Shown here: piece by piece, positions 54,807-62,982 of the stretch | Numbering within the stretch: position 1 is the stretch's first letter | How the letters are laid out: every line of letters starts with the position of its first letter | Source of the DNA: Nocardia sp. NBC_00508 | Lineage (GTDB): Bacteria; Actinomycetota; Actinomycetes; Mycobacteriales; Mycobacteriaceae | DNA: 64,000 nt | Direction: 5' to 3' | NCBI RefSeq assembly: GCF_036346875.1 | Contig: NZ_CP107852.1 | Span: 7,254,001 to 7,318,000, forward strand | Made by a program: the position numbers and the translations under genes | The notes under the pieces: generated by a model | The model's input: only the letters and a program-made list of their open reading frames with translations | The model's database searches: none | What the model was told of the DNA's origin: nothing

Positions 54807-55151
54807 ATGTCAGTACTGATGACTCGGGTAGTCGAGATAGCCGGGTTGGCGTCGTGTAGTTCGATGCCGTCGAATCCCAGCCTCGACGACGGGCCGGGCA
54901 GTCGCTGCGTAAACCGCTACCTCGTCGGCGATTTCGCCCCATTGGCGGGTACGGCATCGGTCACCACGTGCCACGCCGCCACCTGTCCCACCGGTGAATC
55001 TGCTCCGGCACTGGTGGATCGACTTGTGGCCGAACGCGATCGGATCGATCGGCAGATCACCGACCTGGTGCATACCCGAGACGAGCTCGACACCATCATC
55101 CACAACGCGAACGAGGCAATGACCACCGGCAACCACTGCCAGCCGCAGTGA
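54807..55151 (+). pseudogene. Possible MerR regulator C-terminal remnant
   Basis: From about 54990 the frame reads PALVDRLVAERDRIDRQITD, LVHTRDELDTII, the antiparallel coiled coil that ends MerR-type regulators. The N-terminal winged helix is absent: the first 60 codons are not MerR-like. Either a truncated gene or a small coiled-coil protein. 54577-54806 shows nothing. Confidence 0.4.
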
Positions 55152-55514
55152 CACGCCCACAACTCGTCGAACCGGACAACCGGCACAACCGCACGCCGGA
55201 AACGAATCACGACGAGTTCGACAGCTAATTCGTGCACCCGCCCATGACGTGCTCACTCCTGATCGGTCACCGTCGCATTCTCCGGAATCTTGCGTGGCTT
55301 CACCTATATGGCTTCGCAATTGCGTACCATGGCTATGCCCGGTGGACGTGGCGGCGTCCGCTCGGTAACGGGGAAGTGACCCGCCCGGCGCTGCTGCGGC
55401 GCCGGGCGGGTCGCGCATTTCCCGGGGCGCCGATGTCGACACCGTCGACAAAGAGCACACCCTCGGGTACCGGCGTGGGCCTACCAGACCTGGCGTGCTG
55501 CCCAGTCGTCAGGC
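55152..55514. other. Intergenic with strong hairpin, no gene
   Basis: It holds the hairpin at 55378-55412. No supported coding region. Confidence 0.5.
55378..55412. terminator. Strong GC-rich hairpin
   Basis: GACCCGCCCGGCGC-TGCTGCG-GCGCCGGGCGGGTC: perfect 14-bp stem, 7-base loop. It is about 100 bases past the stop of the recombinase-like gene, so it may end that transcript. Confidence 0.6.
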
Positions 55515-55841
55515 CTACGCCCAGAGTTGCGGTAGTACCGTTCGCGAGAAGGTCTGCTGTGGTGTCACGGTGATCAGGTCGCACACCTCCACCAATTCCT
55601 CGGGTACCGCCCCATCGAAGTGATGCAGGCCCGGTGAGATGACCGCATCGACCGCGCCGGCTCGGACGGCGTCGATCAAGCGGTCCACCGGCTCATCGGT
55701 TCCTGCGCCGAAGGTGACGGTTTTGGACAGTTCGTAGCCCAGCCGTTTCGCCAAGCTCCGCAGCTGCGCCTCGTCCCAAGCCTGGGACACACCTGACACA
55801 TCCTTGCGGAGGTATCCCAGCGCGGGTGGTTTCGCCCTCAC
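55515..55841 (-). CDS. Serine-recombinase-like small protein
   Basis: A 108-residue protein with a resolvase N-terminal-like fold: ALGYLRKDVSG (in place of the YxRVSt strand carrying the nucleophile Ser), WDEAQLRSLAKRLGYEL, and VDRLIDAVRAGAVDAVISPG. The nucleophile position and the conserved arginines are not clear, and there is no DNA-binding tail, so it is probably not an active recombinase. Similar short proteins recur in Nocardia and mycobacteria. Start GTG 55841 with AAGGGAG; the frame extends to 55970 in poor sequence. Confidence 0.65.
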   Translation of the reverse strand: MRAKPPALGYLRKDVSGVSQAWDEAQLRSLAKRLGYELSKTVTFGAGTDEPVDRLIDAVRAGAVDAVISPGLHHFDGAVPEELVEVCDLITVTPQQTFSRTVLPQLWA

Positions 55842-56072
55842 CCCTGCTCCCTTGCCACGGTCGTTGCTGAATCGGTTCAAGCGCCTGCCTGCCCACAGCT
55901 CTCGCGGCGTCTTCTGCATCGAGTTGATCGGGCTGAGCGAGGTTCTGACATCATACGTTGTCAACAGCATGTGATGTCAACATCCCGGCGCATGCGGCTC
56001 GGATGGCTGCTGCTGCGCTCCGAGTGAGTTCGGGCCGGTCGGAGCTGCGCTCAAAATTGCACAGCCCAGATA

Positions 56073-56090
56073 CTTGATTGATTCCAGAAA
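56073..56090. promoter_or_regulatory. Candidate FurA operator upstream of furA-katG
   Basis: CTTGATTGATTCCAGAAA, an A/T-rich block 19 bases before the furA start. It resembles the AT-rich autoregulatory site described upstream of mycobacterial furA. The match is by eye only. Confidence 0.4.
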
Positions 56091-56108
56091 AACCGGCACA
56101 CTTCGATT

Positions 56109-56552
56109 GTGCCCAAGAATTCGGACTTCGAGCGCATGTTGCGCGGGGCGGCCCTGCGAGTGACGGCACCGCGGTTGGCGGTTCTGACCACGGTGCACGA
56201 CCATCCCCACTCCGATACGGACTCGATCCTCGCTCGCGTGCGCGAGACCCTCGGTGCGGTGTCCCACCAGGCCGTGTACGACGTGCTGCGAGCACTGACC
56301 GCCGCGGGACTGGTCCGGCGCATCCAGCCGATGGGCTCTGTAGCGCGCTACGAGACGCGGGTCGGGGACAACCACCACCACGTCGTGTGCCGGTCGTGCG
56401 GCGTCATCGCCGACGTCGACTGTGCCGTCGGCGAGACGCCCTGTCTGACCGCGTCGGACCACAACGGTTTCGTCCTCGAGGAGGCCGAAGTCATCTACTG
56501 GGGGCTTTGCCCCGACTGCGCGACATCGGAAGCGTCCCGAGCACACCCATGA
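56109..56552 (+). CDS. furA: Fur-family peroxide-stress repressor FurA
   Basis: Metal-dependent repressor of katG, 147 residues. Winged helix: LRVTAPRLAVLTTVHDHPHS, then GAVSHQAVYDVLRALTAAGL; metal site DNHHHVVCRSCG, and CPDC near the C-terminus. Start is GTG 56109 without a clear ribosome site, possibly leaderless as in mycobacteria. Its stop overlaps an ATG at 56549 in the katG frame, and the gene order furA-katG is conserved in mycolata; oxidation of FurA would release the operon. Confidence 0.95.
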   Translation: MPKNSDFERMLRGAALRVTAPRLAVLTTVHDHPHSDTDSILARVRETLGAVSHQAVYDVLRALTAAGLVRRIQPMGSVARYETRVGDNHHHVVCRSCGVIADVDCAVGETPCLTASDHNGFVLEEAEVIYWGLCPDCATSEASRAHP

Positions 56553-56590
56553 TCACAGCCGATTCACCCCATTACCGAAAGGACATGCCC

Positions 56591-58822
56591 GTGCCTCAGG
56601 AACATCCGCCCATTGCAGAGGCCCAAACGGAACCCGGAGTAACCGGGTGCCCCGTCGCGTCCGGTCGCCTGAAGTACCCGACCGAGGGCGGAGGCAACCG
56701 TGACTGGTGGCCGAACCAGCTGAATCTGAAGATCCTCCAGAAGAACCCCGCTGTCGCGAATCCCATGGGCGAGGGTTTCGACTACGCCGCGGAATTCGAG
56801 ACCCTCGATCTGACCGCGGTGAAGCAGGACATCGAGGAGGTCATGACGACCTCACAGGAGTGGTGGCCCGCCGACTACGGCCACTACGGGCCGTTCTTCA
56901 TCCGGATGGCCTGGCATGCCGCGGGCACCTACCGCATCAACGACGGCCGCGGCGGCGCCGGGGCCGGCATGCAGCGATTCGCGCCGCTCAACAGCTGGCC
57001 CGACAACGCGAGCCTCGACAAGGCTCGCCGCCTGCTGTGGCCGGTCAAGAAGAAGTACGGCAAGAAACTCTCCTGGGCCGACCTGATCGTCTACGCAGGC
57101 AATGTCGCGCTGGAGTCGATGGGCTTCGAGACATTCGGCTTCGGCGGCGGCCGGATCGACCAGTGGGAGCCGGAGGAGGATGTCTACTGGGGTCCCGAGC
57201 AGACGTGGCTCGGCGACGAGCGGTACACCGGTGAGCGGAACCTTGAGCGCCCACTGGCCGCGGTCCAGATGGGGCTGATCTATGTGAACCCGGAGGGCCC
57301 CAACGGCAACCCGGACCCGCTCGCCGCGGCCATCGACATTCGGGAAACATTCCACCGCATGGCCATGAACGACGTCGAGACGGCGGCGCTCATCGTCGGC
57401 GGCCACACCTTCGGCAAGACGCACGGCGCCGGACCGGCCGACCTCGTCGGCCCCGAGCCCGAGGCGGCCCCGCTGGAGGAGCAGGGGCTCGGCTGGAAGA
57501 GCTCCTTCGGCACCGGCGTGGGCAAGGACGCGATCACCAGCGGCCTCGAAGGGGCCTGGACGCCCACGCCGACCAAGTGGGACAACAGCTTCCTCGAAAC
57601 CCTGTACGGCCACGAGTGGGAGAAAACCAAGAGCCCTGCTGGTGCGTGGCAGTGGATTCCCAAGGACGGCGCGGGTGCGGGCACAGTGCCCGACGCCCAC
57701 GAGCCGTCGAAGACCCACACCCCGGTGATGCTGACGACGGACCTCTCGCTGCGGTTCGACCCCGTCTATGAGCAGATCACCCGTCGCTGGCTCGACCACC
57801 CCGACGAACTCGCGGACGAGTTCGCCAAGGCGTGGTACAAGCTGACCCACCGCGACATGGGGCCCATCGTCCGTTACCTCGGGCCGCTCGTCCCCGAGGA
57901 GCCGCTGCTGTGGCAGGACCCCATCCCCGCGGTGACGCACGACCTCATCGGCTCGGTCGACATCGCCACCCTGAAGGGCCGGATCCTGGGGGCGGGTCTG
58001 ACTGTCGCACAGCTCGTTTCGACCGCGTGGGCAGCAGCATCGTCGTTCCGCGGCAGCGACAAGCGCGGCGGCGCCAACGGTGGACGTATTCGCCTCCAGC
58101 CGCAGACCGGATGGGAGGTCAACAACCCCGACGAACTGGCGAAGGTGGTGCGCACCCTGGAAGAGATCCAGGAGGCCTTCAACGCCGCCCAGACCGGGAA
58201 TACCAGGGTGTCGTTCGCCGATCTCGTCGTGCTGGGCGGATGCGCAGCAGTCGAACAGGCCGCCAAGAACGCCGGATTCGACGTCGAGGTGCCGTTCACG
58301 CCGGGACGCGCGGACACCACGCAGGAGCAGACCGACGTGGAATCCTTCGCCGCACTCGAGCCGAATGCCGACGGCTTCCGCAACTACCTCGGGAAGGGCA
58401 ACCGTCTCTCGGCGGAGTACCTGCTGATCGACAAGGCGAACCTGCTGACCCTCAGCGCTCCCGAGATGACCGCCCTCGTCGGTGGTCTGCGCGTGCTCGG
58501 CGCGAACTACCAGCAGTCGCCCCTCGGCGTGTTCACCTCGACTCCCGAGTCCTTGACCAACGACTTCTTCGTGAACCTGCTGGACATGGGCACGAAGTGG
58601 GAGCCGTCGCCGGCCGACGACGGGACCTACGCCGGCAAGGATCGCGCCACCGGTGCGGTCAGGTGGACCGGCAGCCGCGTCGACCTGGTCTTCGGATCGA
58701 ATTCGCAGTTGCGCGCCCTCGCCGAGGTCTACGCGGAGGACGACTCGAAGCAGAAGTTCGTCCAGGACTTCATCGCCGCGTGGGACAAGGTGATGAACCT
58801 CGACCGGTTCGAACTGGCCTGA
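56591..58822 (+). CDS. katG: Catalase-peroxidase KatG
   Basis: Bifunctional haem catalase-peroxidase, 743 residues, the usual length. Distal Arg105/Trp108/His109 in FIRMAWHAAGTYR; proximal His in GGHTFGKTHGAG; the Tyr (IYVNPEGPNG) and Met (FHRMAMND) of the covalent Met-Tyr-Trp adduct are kept, as is the DAITSG serine equivalent to M. tuberculosis Ser315. Start: GTG 56591 with GAAAGGA 8 bases upstream gives VPQEHPPIAE, matching mycobacterial MPEQHPPIT; ATG 56585 or 56549 (overlapping furA) are alternatives. A terminator hairpin follows at 58870. Confidence 0.97.
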   Translation: MPQEHPPIAEAQTEPGVTGCPVASGRLKYPTEGGGNRDWWPNQLNLKILQKNPAVANPMGEGFDYAAEFETLDLTAVKQDIEEVMTTSQEWWPADYGHYGPFFIRMAWHAAGTYRINDGRGGAGAGMQRFAPLNSWPDNASLDKARRLLWPVKKKYGKKLSWADLIVYAGNVALESMGFETFGFGGGRIDQWEPEEDVYWGPEQTWLGDERYTGERNLERPLAAVQMGLIYVNPEGPNGNPDPLAAAIDIRETFHRMAMNDVETAALIVGGHTFGKTHGAGPADLVGPEPEAAPLEEQGLGWKSSFGTGVGKDAITSGLEGAWTPTPTKWDNSFLETLYGHEWEKTKSPAGAWQWIPKDGAGAGTVPDAHEPSKTHTPVMLTTDLSLRFDPVYEQITRRWLDHPDELADEFAKAWYKLTHRDMGPIVRYLGPLVPEEPLLWQDPIPAVTHDLIGSVDIATLKGRILGAGLTVAQLVSTAWAAASSFRGSDKRGGANGGRIRLQPQTGWEVNNPDELAKVVRTLEEIQEAFNAAQTGNTRVSFADLVVLGGCAAVEQAAKNAGFDVEVPFTPGRADTTQEQTDVESFAALEPNADGFRNYLGKGNRLSAEYLLIDKANLLTLSAPEMTALVGGLRVLGANYQQSPLGVFTSTPESLTNDFFVNLLDMGTKWEPSPADDGTYAGKDRATGAVRWTGSRVDLVFGSNSQLRALAEVYAEDDSKQKFVQDFIAAWDKVMNLDRFELA

Positions 58823-58869
58823 TCCCGGTGCGATGTCCGGCCCCCGGGTCGGACATCCACGCCTCGGGC

Positions 58870-58904
58870 GGCATTCCGCGAACCATGTCGGTTCGCGGAA
58901 TGCC
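58870..58904 (+). terminator. katG terminator hairpin
   Basis: GGCATTCCGCGAACC-ATGTC-GGTTCGCGGAATGCC: a perfect 15-bp stem with a 5-base loop, 48 bases after the katG stop, followed by GTGCATTTC. Confidence 0.8.
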
Positions 58905-59126
58905 GTGCATTTCCCGATCGTGAGCCGGATATTCAGGGCGAGGAGTTCCGCGTCGGCGATCGGGTCGGTCGGTTCGTCTCCGAGACGCTGCCATTCGCCA
59001 TCGGCGGAGATGTTGCCCAGCACCAGTTCTCGCTCGCCCTGCTCGGCGCTGCCGAGGCGTGCCGATATCCGGATCGCTGCGTGTGGCGAGCGCAAGGTCG
59101 TTGCCGCGCTTGCGCGGAGCCTCGGG
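58905..59126 (-). other. Possible short coding remnant, unassigned
   Basis: The minus strand reads protein-like between about 59122 and 58915 (DDPRLRASAATTLRSPHAAI, ERELVLGNISADGEWQRLGD, EPTDPIADAELLALNIRLTI) but runs into the katG terminator and has no clear start or known family. It could be the end of a lost gene of the operon to its right. Confidence 0.3.
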
Positions 59127-59921
59127 TCATCGGCCGAAGGGGCGATGGAATCCGTAGTATCGCCGCACCAATCGCTCGTAGGCGAAGGCCGGGACCAGCC
59201 TGCGGGTCCAGAAGGACAACCGGACGTCTCGGCCGCACAGATAGGACTGCCGTGGCCGGTCGGCGGCGAGGATCGCCGCGACCTTCTCGGCGACCGCCGC
59301 GGCGGGCTGTCCGGCGGCCAGATAGCCGCGTACCAGTTCCAGCACGGCCGCGCGGTCACGGTCGTATGCGGCGATCGGGGCAGACACGTGCTCCGCCGTG
59401 TCGATGATGGGGGTGACGGTCCACCCCGGGATGAGGACCGACACGTGCACGCCGAAATGGGCCGCCTCCATCCGAGCGGCCTCGCCGATCCGTTCGACTG
59501 CCGCCTTCGTGGCCGAATACCAACCGCCGTAAGGTTCGGCGATGGCGCCCGCGCCCGAACTCACCACGATCACTCGGCCCGTGCCTTGGTCGCGTAGCCG
59601 CGGCAGAACGGCTCGCAGCACCCGCTGGGTGCCGAGAACGTTGGTGTCGAACAGCGCCGCGGCCTCCTCGGGCGTGGTCTCCTCGACCGACCCGACCACG
59701 CCGTAGGCCGCGAAGGTGACGACCGCGTCGATCCGGCCGTGCCTGGTGTGCGCGTCCTTCACCCAGCGGCCCAGCGCCTCGGCGTCGCGCACGTCCACCT
59801 CGGCGACGCCGGGGGCTGCCACTCGGTCGCATCCTTCGACCGTGTAGCCCAGCGCCGCAAGATGTTCGCTGGTGGCCGCGCCCATGCCGTTCGCGGCTCC
59901 GGTAATGAGCACGATGGTCAT
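59127..59921 (-). CDS. SDR oxidoreductase, possible ketosphinganine-reductase-like
   Basis: NAD(P)H-dependent reductase of 264 residues: TGAANGMG, the catalytic Ser in VVSSGAGA and Tyr-x3-Lys as YSATK. The C-terminal 40 residues (FWTRRLVPAFAYERLVRRYY) are basic and aromatic, as in membrane-associated lipid SDRs. ATG 59921 overlaps the lipid kinase stop (ATGA). With an oxoamine synthase at the head of the operon it could reduce a 3-keto aminolipid; direct evidence is only the context. Confidence 0.8.
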   Translation of the reverse strand: MTIVLITGAANGMGAATSEHLAALGYTVEGCDRVAAPGVAEVDVRDAEALGRWVKDAHTRHGRIDAVVTFAAYGVVGSVEETTPEEAAALFDTNVLGTQRVLRAVLPRLRDQGTGRVIVVSSGAGAIAEPYGGWYSATKAAVERIGEAARMEAAHFGVHVSVLIPGWTVTPIIDTAEHVSAPIAAYDRDRAAVLELVRGYLAAGQPAAAVAEKVAAILAADRPRQSYLCGRDVRLSFWTRRLVPAFAYERLVRRYYGFHRPFGR

Positions 59922-60859
59922 GCGGCGCACACCTTCAGCACCCGGGGCAGCACTTCCAGCCGCGCCGATTCCACCATCGTGATCTCGCCATCCAGTTCCA
60001 GCGGCACCGGACGGTCCGGCCGCAGCTCCACCGCCGCGTCCCGGTAGCACGCCGCCAGCCGGGAGCGCCGGAACCGCCCCGCGTACAGCCCGGCGATCAG
60101 TCCGAGCGTGCGCAGCCTGCCCGCCGCAGACCAGATGTTCACATCGAACTGGCCGTCGCTGCGAGTGACCGCGGTGTCGTAGTGCATCCCGCCCGCGAAG
60201 TGCACGCTTTTCAGCACGCCGATGTTCGTGATCGGCGCGGTATGGATCCAGTCGCCACCGCGCACCGCGACCGGAAGCGGACGGTGCGTGGCGATGGTGG
60301 TGAGCGCCGTGGCGAGGATGGCGGCTTCGACGCTGCGCGACTTGAGCCAGCCGACCACGCCGGTGGCGTGGTTGAACGAATGATTGCCCGCGGCAACGAG
60401 TCCCATGCTGGCATTGAGCAGGAAATAACGGACCGCGTGCGTGCCATCGGACAGCAGCACGCTGGCCTTGCCCACGTCGACGAGATCGGCACGCGCCGCG
60501 TCGAGCCGCACCGGAATGCCGCCTACGCGTGCGCTCGGGGGCACCGGCTTGTGGAAGTCGTTGGAACTGCCCAGTCCCACCGCGCCGAGCGCCGACTCGG
60601 CAGCGCGCGGGCGGTCGGTGGCGGGGTCCATCAGCGCGTTCAACACCAGGTTGACCATGCCGTCGCCCCCGGCAGCGACGAGCACAGATGGTGGGTCCGG
60701 CCGGTCGACGGCCGCGCGCACCACCTCGATGGCGTGCTCCGCGCCCGTGGGCAGTTCGACGGACATGTCCGTATATCGTTCGCTCAGTAGGGATTCCAAC
60801 GGCTGCCAGCGACGCAGCGCGGTTCCCGCGTTCGAGCGGGGGTTCAGGACGACGAGCAC
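59918..60859 (-). CDS. Diacylglycerol/sphingosine-kinase-type lipid kinase
   Basis: Phosphorylates a lipid hydroxyl, 313 residues. N-terminal VLVVLNPRSNAGTA and the nucleotide loop AAGGDGMVN (about 67-75), then GLGSSNDFHKPV; the two-domain DAGK catalytic layout is complete to the C-terminus. Start is GTG 60859 with GAGGAG 5 bases upstream, overlapping the HAD gene end by 16 bases; the open frame further up to 61279 is a shadow of that gene. Its partner genes suggest an aminolipid rather than a housekeeping DAG substrate. Confidence 0.85.
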   Translation of the reverse strand: MLVVLNPRSNAGTALRRWQPLESLLSERYTDMSVELPTGAEHAIEVVRAAVDRPDPPSVLVAAGGDGMVNLVLNALMDPATDRPRAAESALGAVGLGSSNDFHKPVPPSARVGGIPVRLDAARADLVDVGKASVLLSDGTHAVRYFLLNASMGLVAAGNHSFNHATGVVGWLKSRSVEAAILATALTTIATHRPLPVAVRGGDWIHTAPITNIGVLKSVHFAGGMHYDTAVTRSDGQFDVNIWSAAGRLRTLGLIAGLYAGRFRRSRLAACYRDAAVELRPDRPVPLELDGEITMVESARLEVLPRVLKVCAA

Positions 60860-61578
60860 GAATTCTCCTCGATGCCGAGCCACCGGCGAAGCGCGCGGTG
60901 GTCTCCCGTGGTGACCAATCCGGTCCGGGCCACCGCTGGTGGTATGTCCGCGAACCGCGCGCCGACGAGGAACACCGGAATTCCCAGTTGCGTCGCGGGT
61001 CCGTCTTGGTGTGGGTCGTTGCCGACCATCACGCACTCCCCCGCCGTCACACCCAGACGGTCGAGCAGTTCGCGGTAGAAGTCGAGCCGCGGCTTTGCCC
61101 GGCGCATGGTCTCGCCACTGGTGACGAAGGCGAACGACGCGAGGTCGTGTCCGCCCCAGCGGATCCTGGTCTCGACGGTGCTTCGCGGCCACAGCGGATT
61201 GGTCGCGACCACCTGGCGCGCGCCCGCCGACGCCAACCGGTTCACCGCCGTCACTGCTTCCGAGAGCGGCGGGAAACACGCTCGCAGCCGGACGAATTCG
61301 ACCTCCGACAGCCGGGCAAGGCGGGCCGCGGCCACGTCGCGCCCGGTGCCGACGCGTTCCGCGAGCAGTCGCAGCATCAGCTCCGTATTGGTGTGGTCGG
61401 TGTCATTGGCGCGCACGTCCCGCAGTGTGTGACGCAACATCGGCAGGAAACGGTGCGGCGGCATCAGATCGCGGAACACCCAGGCCGCCCCAGCGGGCAT
61501 CAACGTCGCGAACGTGCGCTGCCGCAGCCCGATCAGGGTGCCGTCCAGGTCCCACAGTACGGTGCGTCTCGCGCTCAT
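60844..61578 (-). CDS. HAD-superfamily phosphatase
   Basis: A 244-residue HAD hydrolase: motif I VLWDLDGTL, motif II VVATNP, Lys in AKPRLDF, motif IV VMVGNDPHQD, with a helical cap between I and II. Could dephosphorylate a lipid phosphate or nucleotide. ATG overlaps the nucleotidyltransferase stop (ATGA) and the 3' end overlaps the lipid kinase start. The kinase and phosphatase adjacency is notable. Confidence 0.85.
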   Translation of the reverse strand: MSARRTVLWDLDGTLIGLRQRTFATLMPAGAAWVFRDLMPPHRFLPMLRHTLRDVRANDTDHTNTELMLRLLAERVGTGRDVAAARLARLSEVEFVRLRACFPPLSEAVTAVNRLASAGARQVVATNPLWPRSTVETRIRWGGHDLASFAFVTSGETMRRAKPRLDFYRELLDRLGVTAGECVMVGNDPHQDGPATQLGIPVFLVGARFADIPPAVARTGLVTTGDHRALRRWLGIEENSCSSS

Positions 61579-62981
61579 TCCTGGCTATCCAGTACCGCTT
61601 GCAGGTCCGCCTTGGTCAGCCCGAGCCGCGCCGCGTATTCGTCGATGCCGGGGGGCGTGGGGCGCGCACCGCCGACTCCGGTGCGCGACCGCAGCTCCCC
61701 CGCATATGCCGCGCCCAAGTCGTAGACCGTCTTGGCGAGCGCGGCGGGGAACAGCCATCGGCCGAGGTCGCGCTGGAATACGCGGGTCAGGCGGTACGGC
61801 GCGACAACTCGGGCGCCGAGGGCGGACAGCGCGCCGGGGTCGCGAAGGGAGCTCATCCGGTTCGCCTCCGCGCCCGGGACCAGCAGCAGCCCGGACCACA
61901 GCCGGCCGAACCCGTCCAGCTTCTCCCGCGCGTCGGCGGTCATGTTGAACTCGGTGTAGGCCTTCTCGATTCGGGAGGTGTGCGTGGAACGGCTGCGGAG
62001 CAGTGCGTGCACGTCGGCGATCTTGCGCGCGGTGTCGCCGCGGGTGAACCGGTCCACGCGCGGCGCGATCCGGTCCAGCAGCACGGCGAACCGGGAGTTC
62101 GGCACCAGCTGGTGGGCGAGCGAAAGGGCGTGGTACATCAGCCTTTCGCTGCCCGCTGCCGCGATCTCGGCGGCGAGCAGGTCGTAGTCGAGATCAGCGC
62201 CCGCATACCGGGCCAGGTTCCACACGTCCGCGAGTTCGCGGACGCCGGTCTTGTAGTAGGGCAGGTGGATACCCAGATGGTGCAAGTTGTCCTCGTGCGC
62301 CATCGCCCACGCGGGGACACCGTGGAAGTCGATGCGCCGCACACGTTTCCAGATCGCGACGTAGTCGACCGTGTACGGCGCGAGCGGCGTGATCAGCCCC
62401 CAGTGTGTGCCCACCACGAGCGCGCCGTCGCGGGAGACGAACGAGGGCAGGTGGTGCGAGCGCTCGGTTCGCACCTTGGGCGCTTTGCCCAGCAGCTCGG
62501 AGGTCGCGAACAGCCCCAGCTCGCGATAGATCTCGATGACGACGTCGACCTGCTCCGGTTCCACCAGGATGTCCAGATCGTTCATCCGCTTGTAGCGCGG
62601 GTCGTGGTAGATCTCGGTCGCGAAGAGCATGCCCTTGAGCACCACGCAGCGCACACCGCGTTCGTCGAACCGGCGCAACAGCTGGACAGCACCGGCCAGC
62701 CTGCGGTCGTTCGCGGCCCCGATCCGCTCCGCGACGGCGTCGAACCGTACCCGCACCAGCGGGGGGACGAGCGAATACACCCCGGCGGCGAGCAGCGAGC
62801 GCCGCACCAGCGGCGCGGTCGCGTTGAGCTGCGCCAGCTCGAAGAACCCCGCCCACTCCGTGACCCGGTGGGCCAGCTCGACCAGCTCGGCGCGTTCTGA
62901 TTCGCTGGGCGCGGCCAGCGCGGCGTGCACCAGCAGACGTTCGATGTCCGTCCCGCCTGCGGCGATCATGGTGTCGGTCAT
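61575..62981 (-). CDS. Nucleotidyltransferase-fold protein (NTP_transf_5)
   Basis: A 468-residue protein with a helical N-terminus, then the minimal nucleotidyltransferase core VVLKGMLFATEIYHDPRYKR, MNDLDILVEPEQVD with the two metal Asp residues (NDLDIL), and a long helical C-terminal part. Family members are uncharacterised and often sit beside sugar, lipid or peptide modification genes; nucleotide transfer to a hydroxyl is likely. Starts 1 base after the oxoamine synthase stop (TGATATG). Confidence 0.8.
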   Translation of the reverse strand: MTDTMIAAGGTDIERLLVHAALAAPSESERAELVELAHRVTEWAGFFELAQLNATAPLVRRSLLAAGVYSLVPPLVRVRFDAVAERIGAANDRRLAGAVQLLRRFDERGVRCVVLKGMLFATEIYHDPRYKRMNDLDILVEPEQVDVVIEIYRELGLFATSELLGKAPKVRTERSHHLPSFVSRDGALVVGTHWGLITPLAPYTVDYVAIWKRVRRIDFHGVPAWAMAHEDNLHHLGIHLPYYKTGVRELADVWNLARYAGADLDYDLLAAEIAAAGSERLMYHALSLAHQLVPNSRFAVLLDRIAPRVDRFTRGDTARKIADVHALLRSRSTHTSRIEKAYTEFNMTADAREKLDGFGRLWSGLLLVPGAEANRMSSLRDPGALSALGARVVAPYRLTRVFQRDLGRWLFPAALAKTVYDLGAAYAGELRSRTGVGGARPTPPGIDEYAARLGLTKADLQAVLDSQE

Positions 62982-62982
62982 A

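Noticed and set aside
56852..59359. 835-residue minus-strand open frame across katG
   Set aside because: Shadow of katG in high-GC DNA; katG on the plus strand has every conserved motif. Only the part beyond katG (58905-59126) is kept as a possible remnant.
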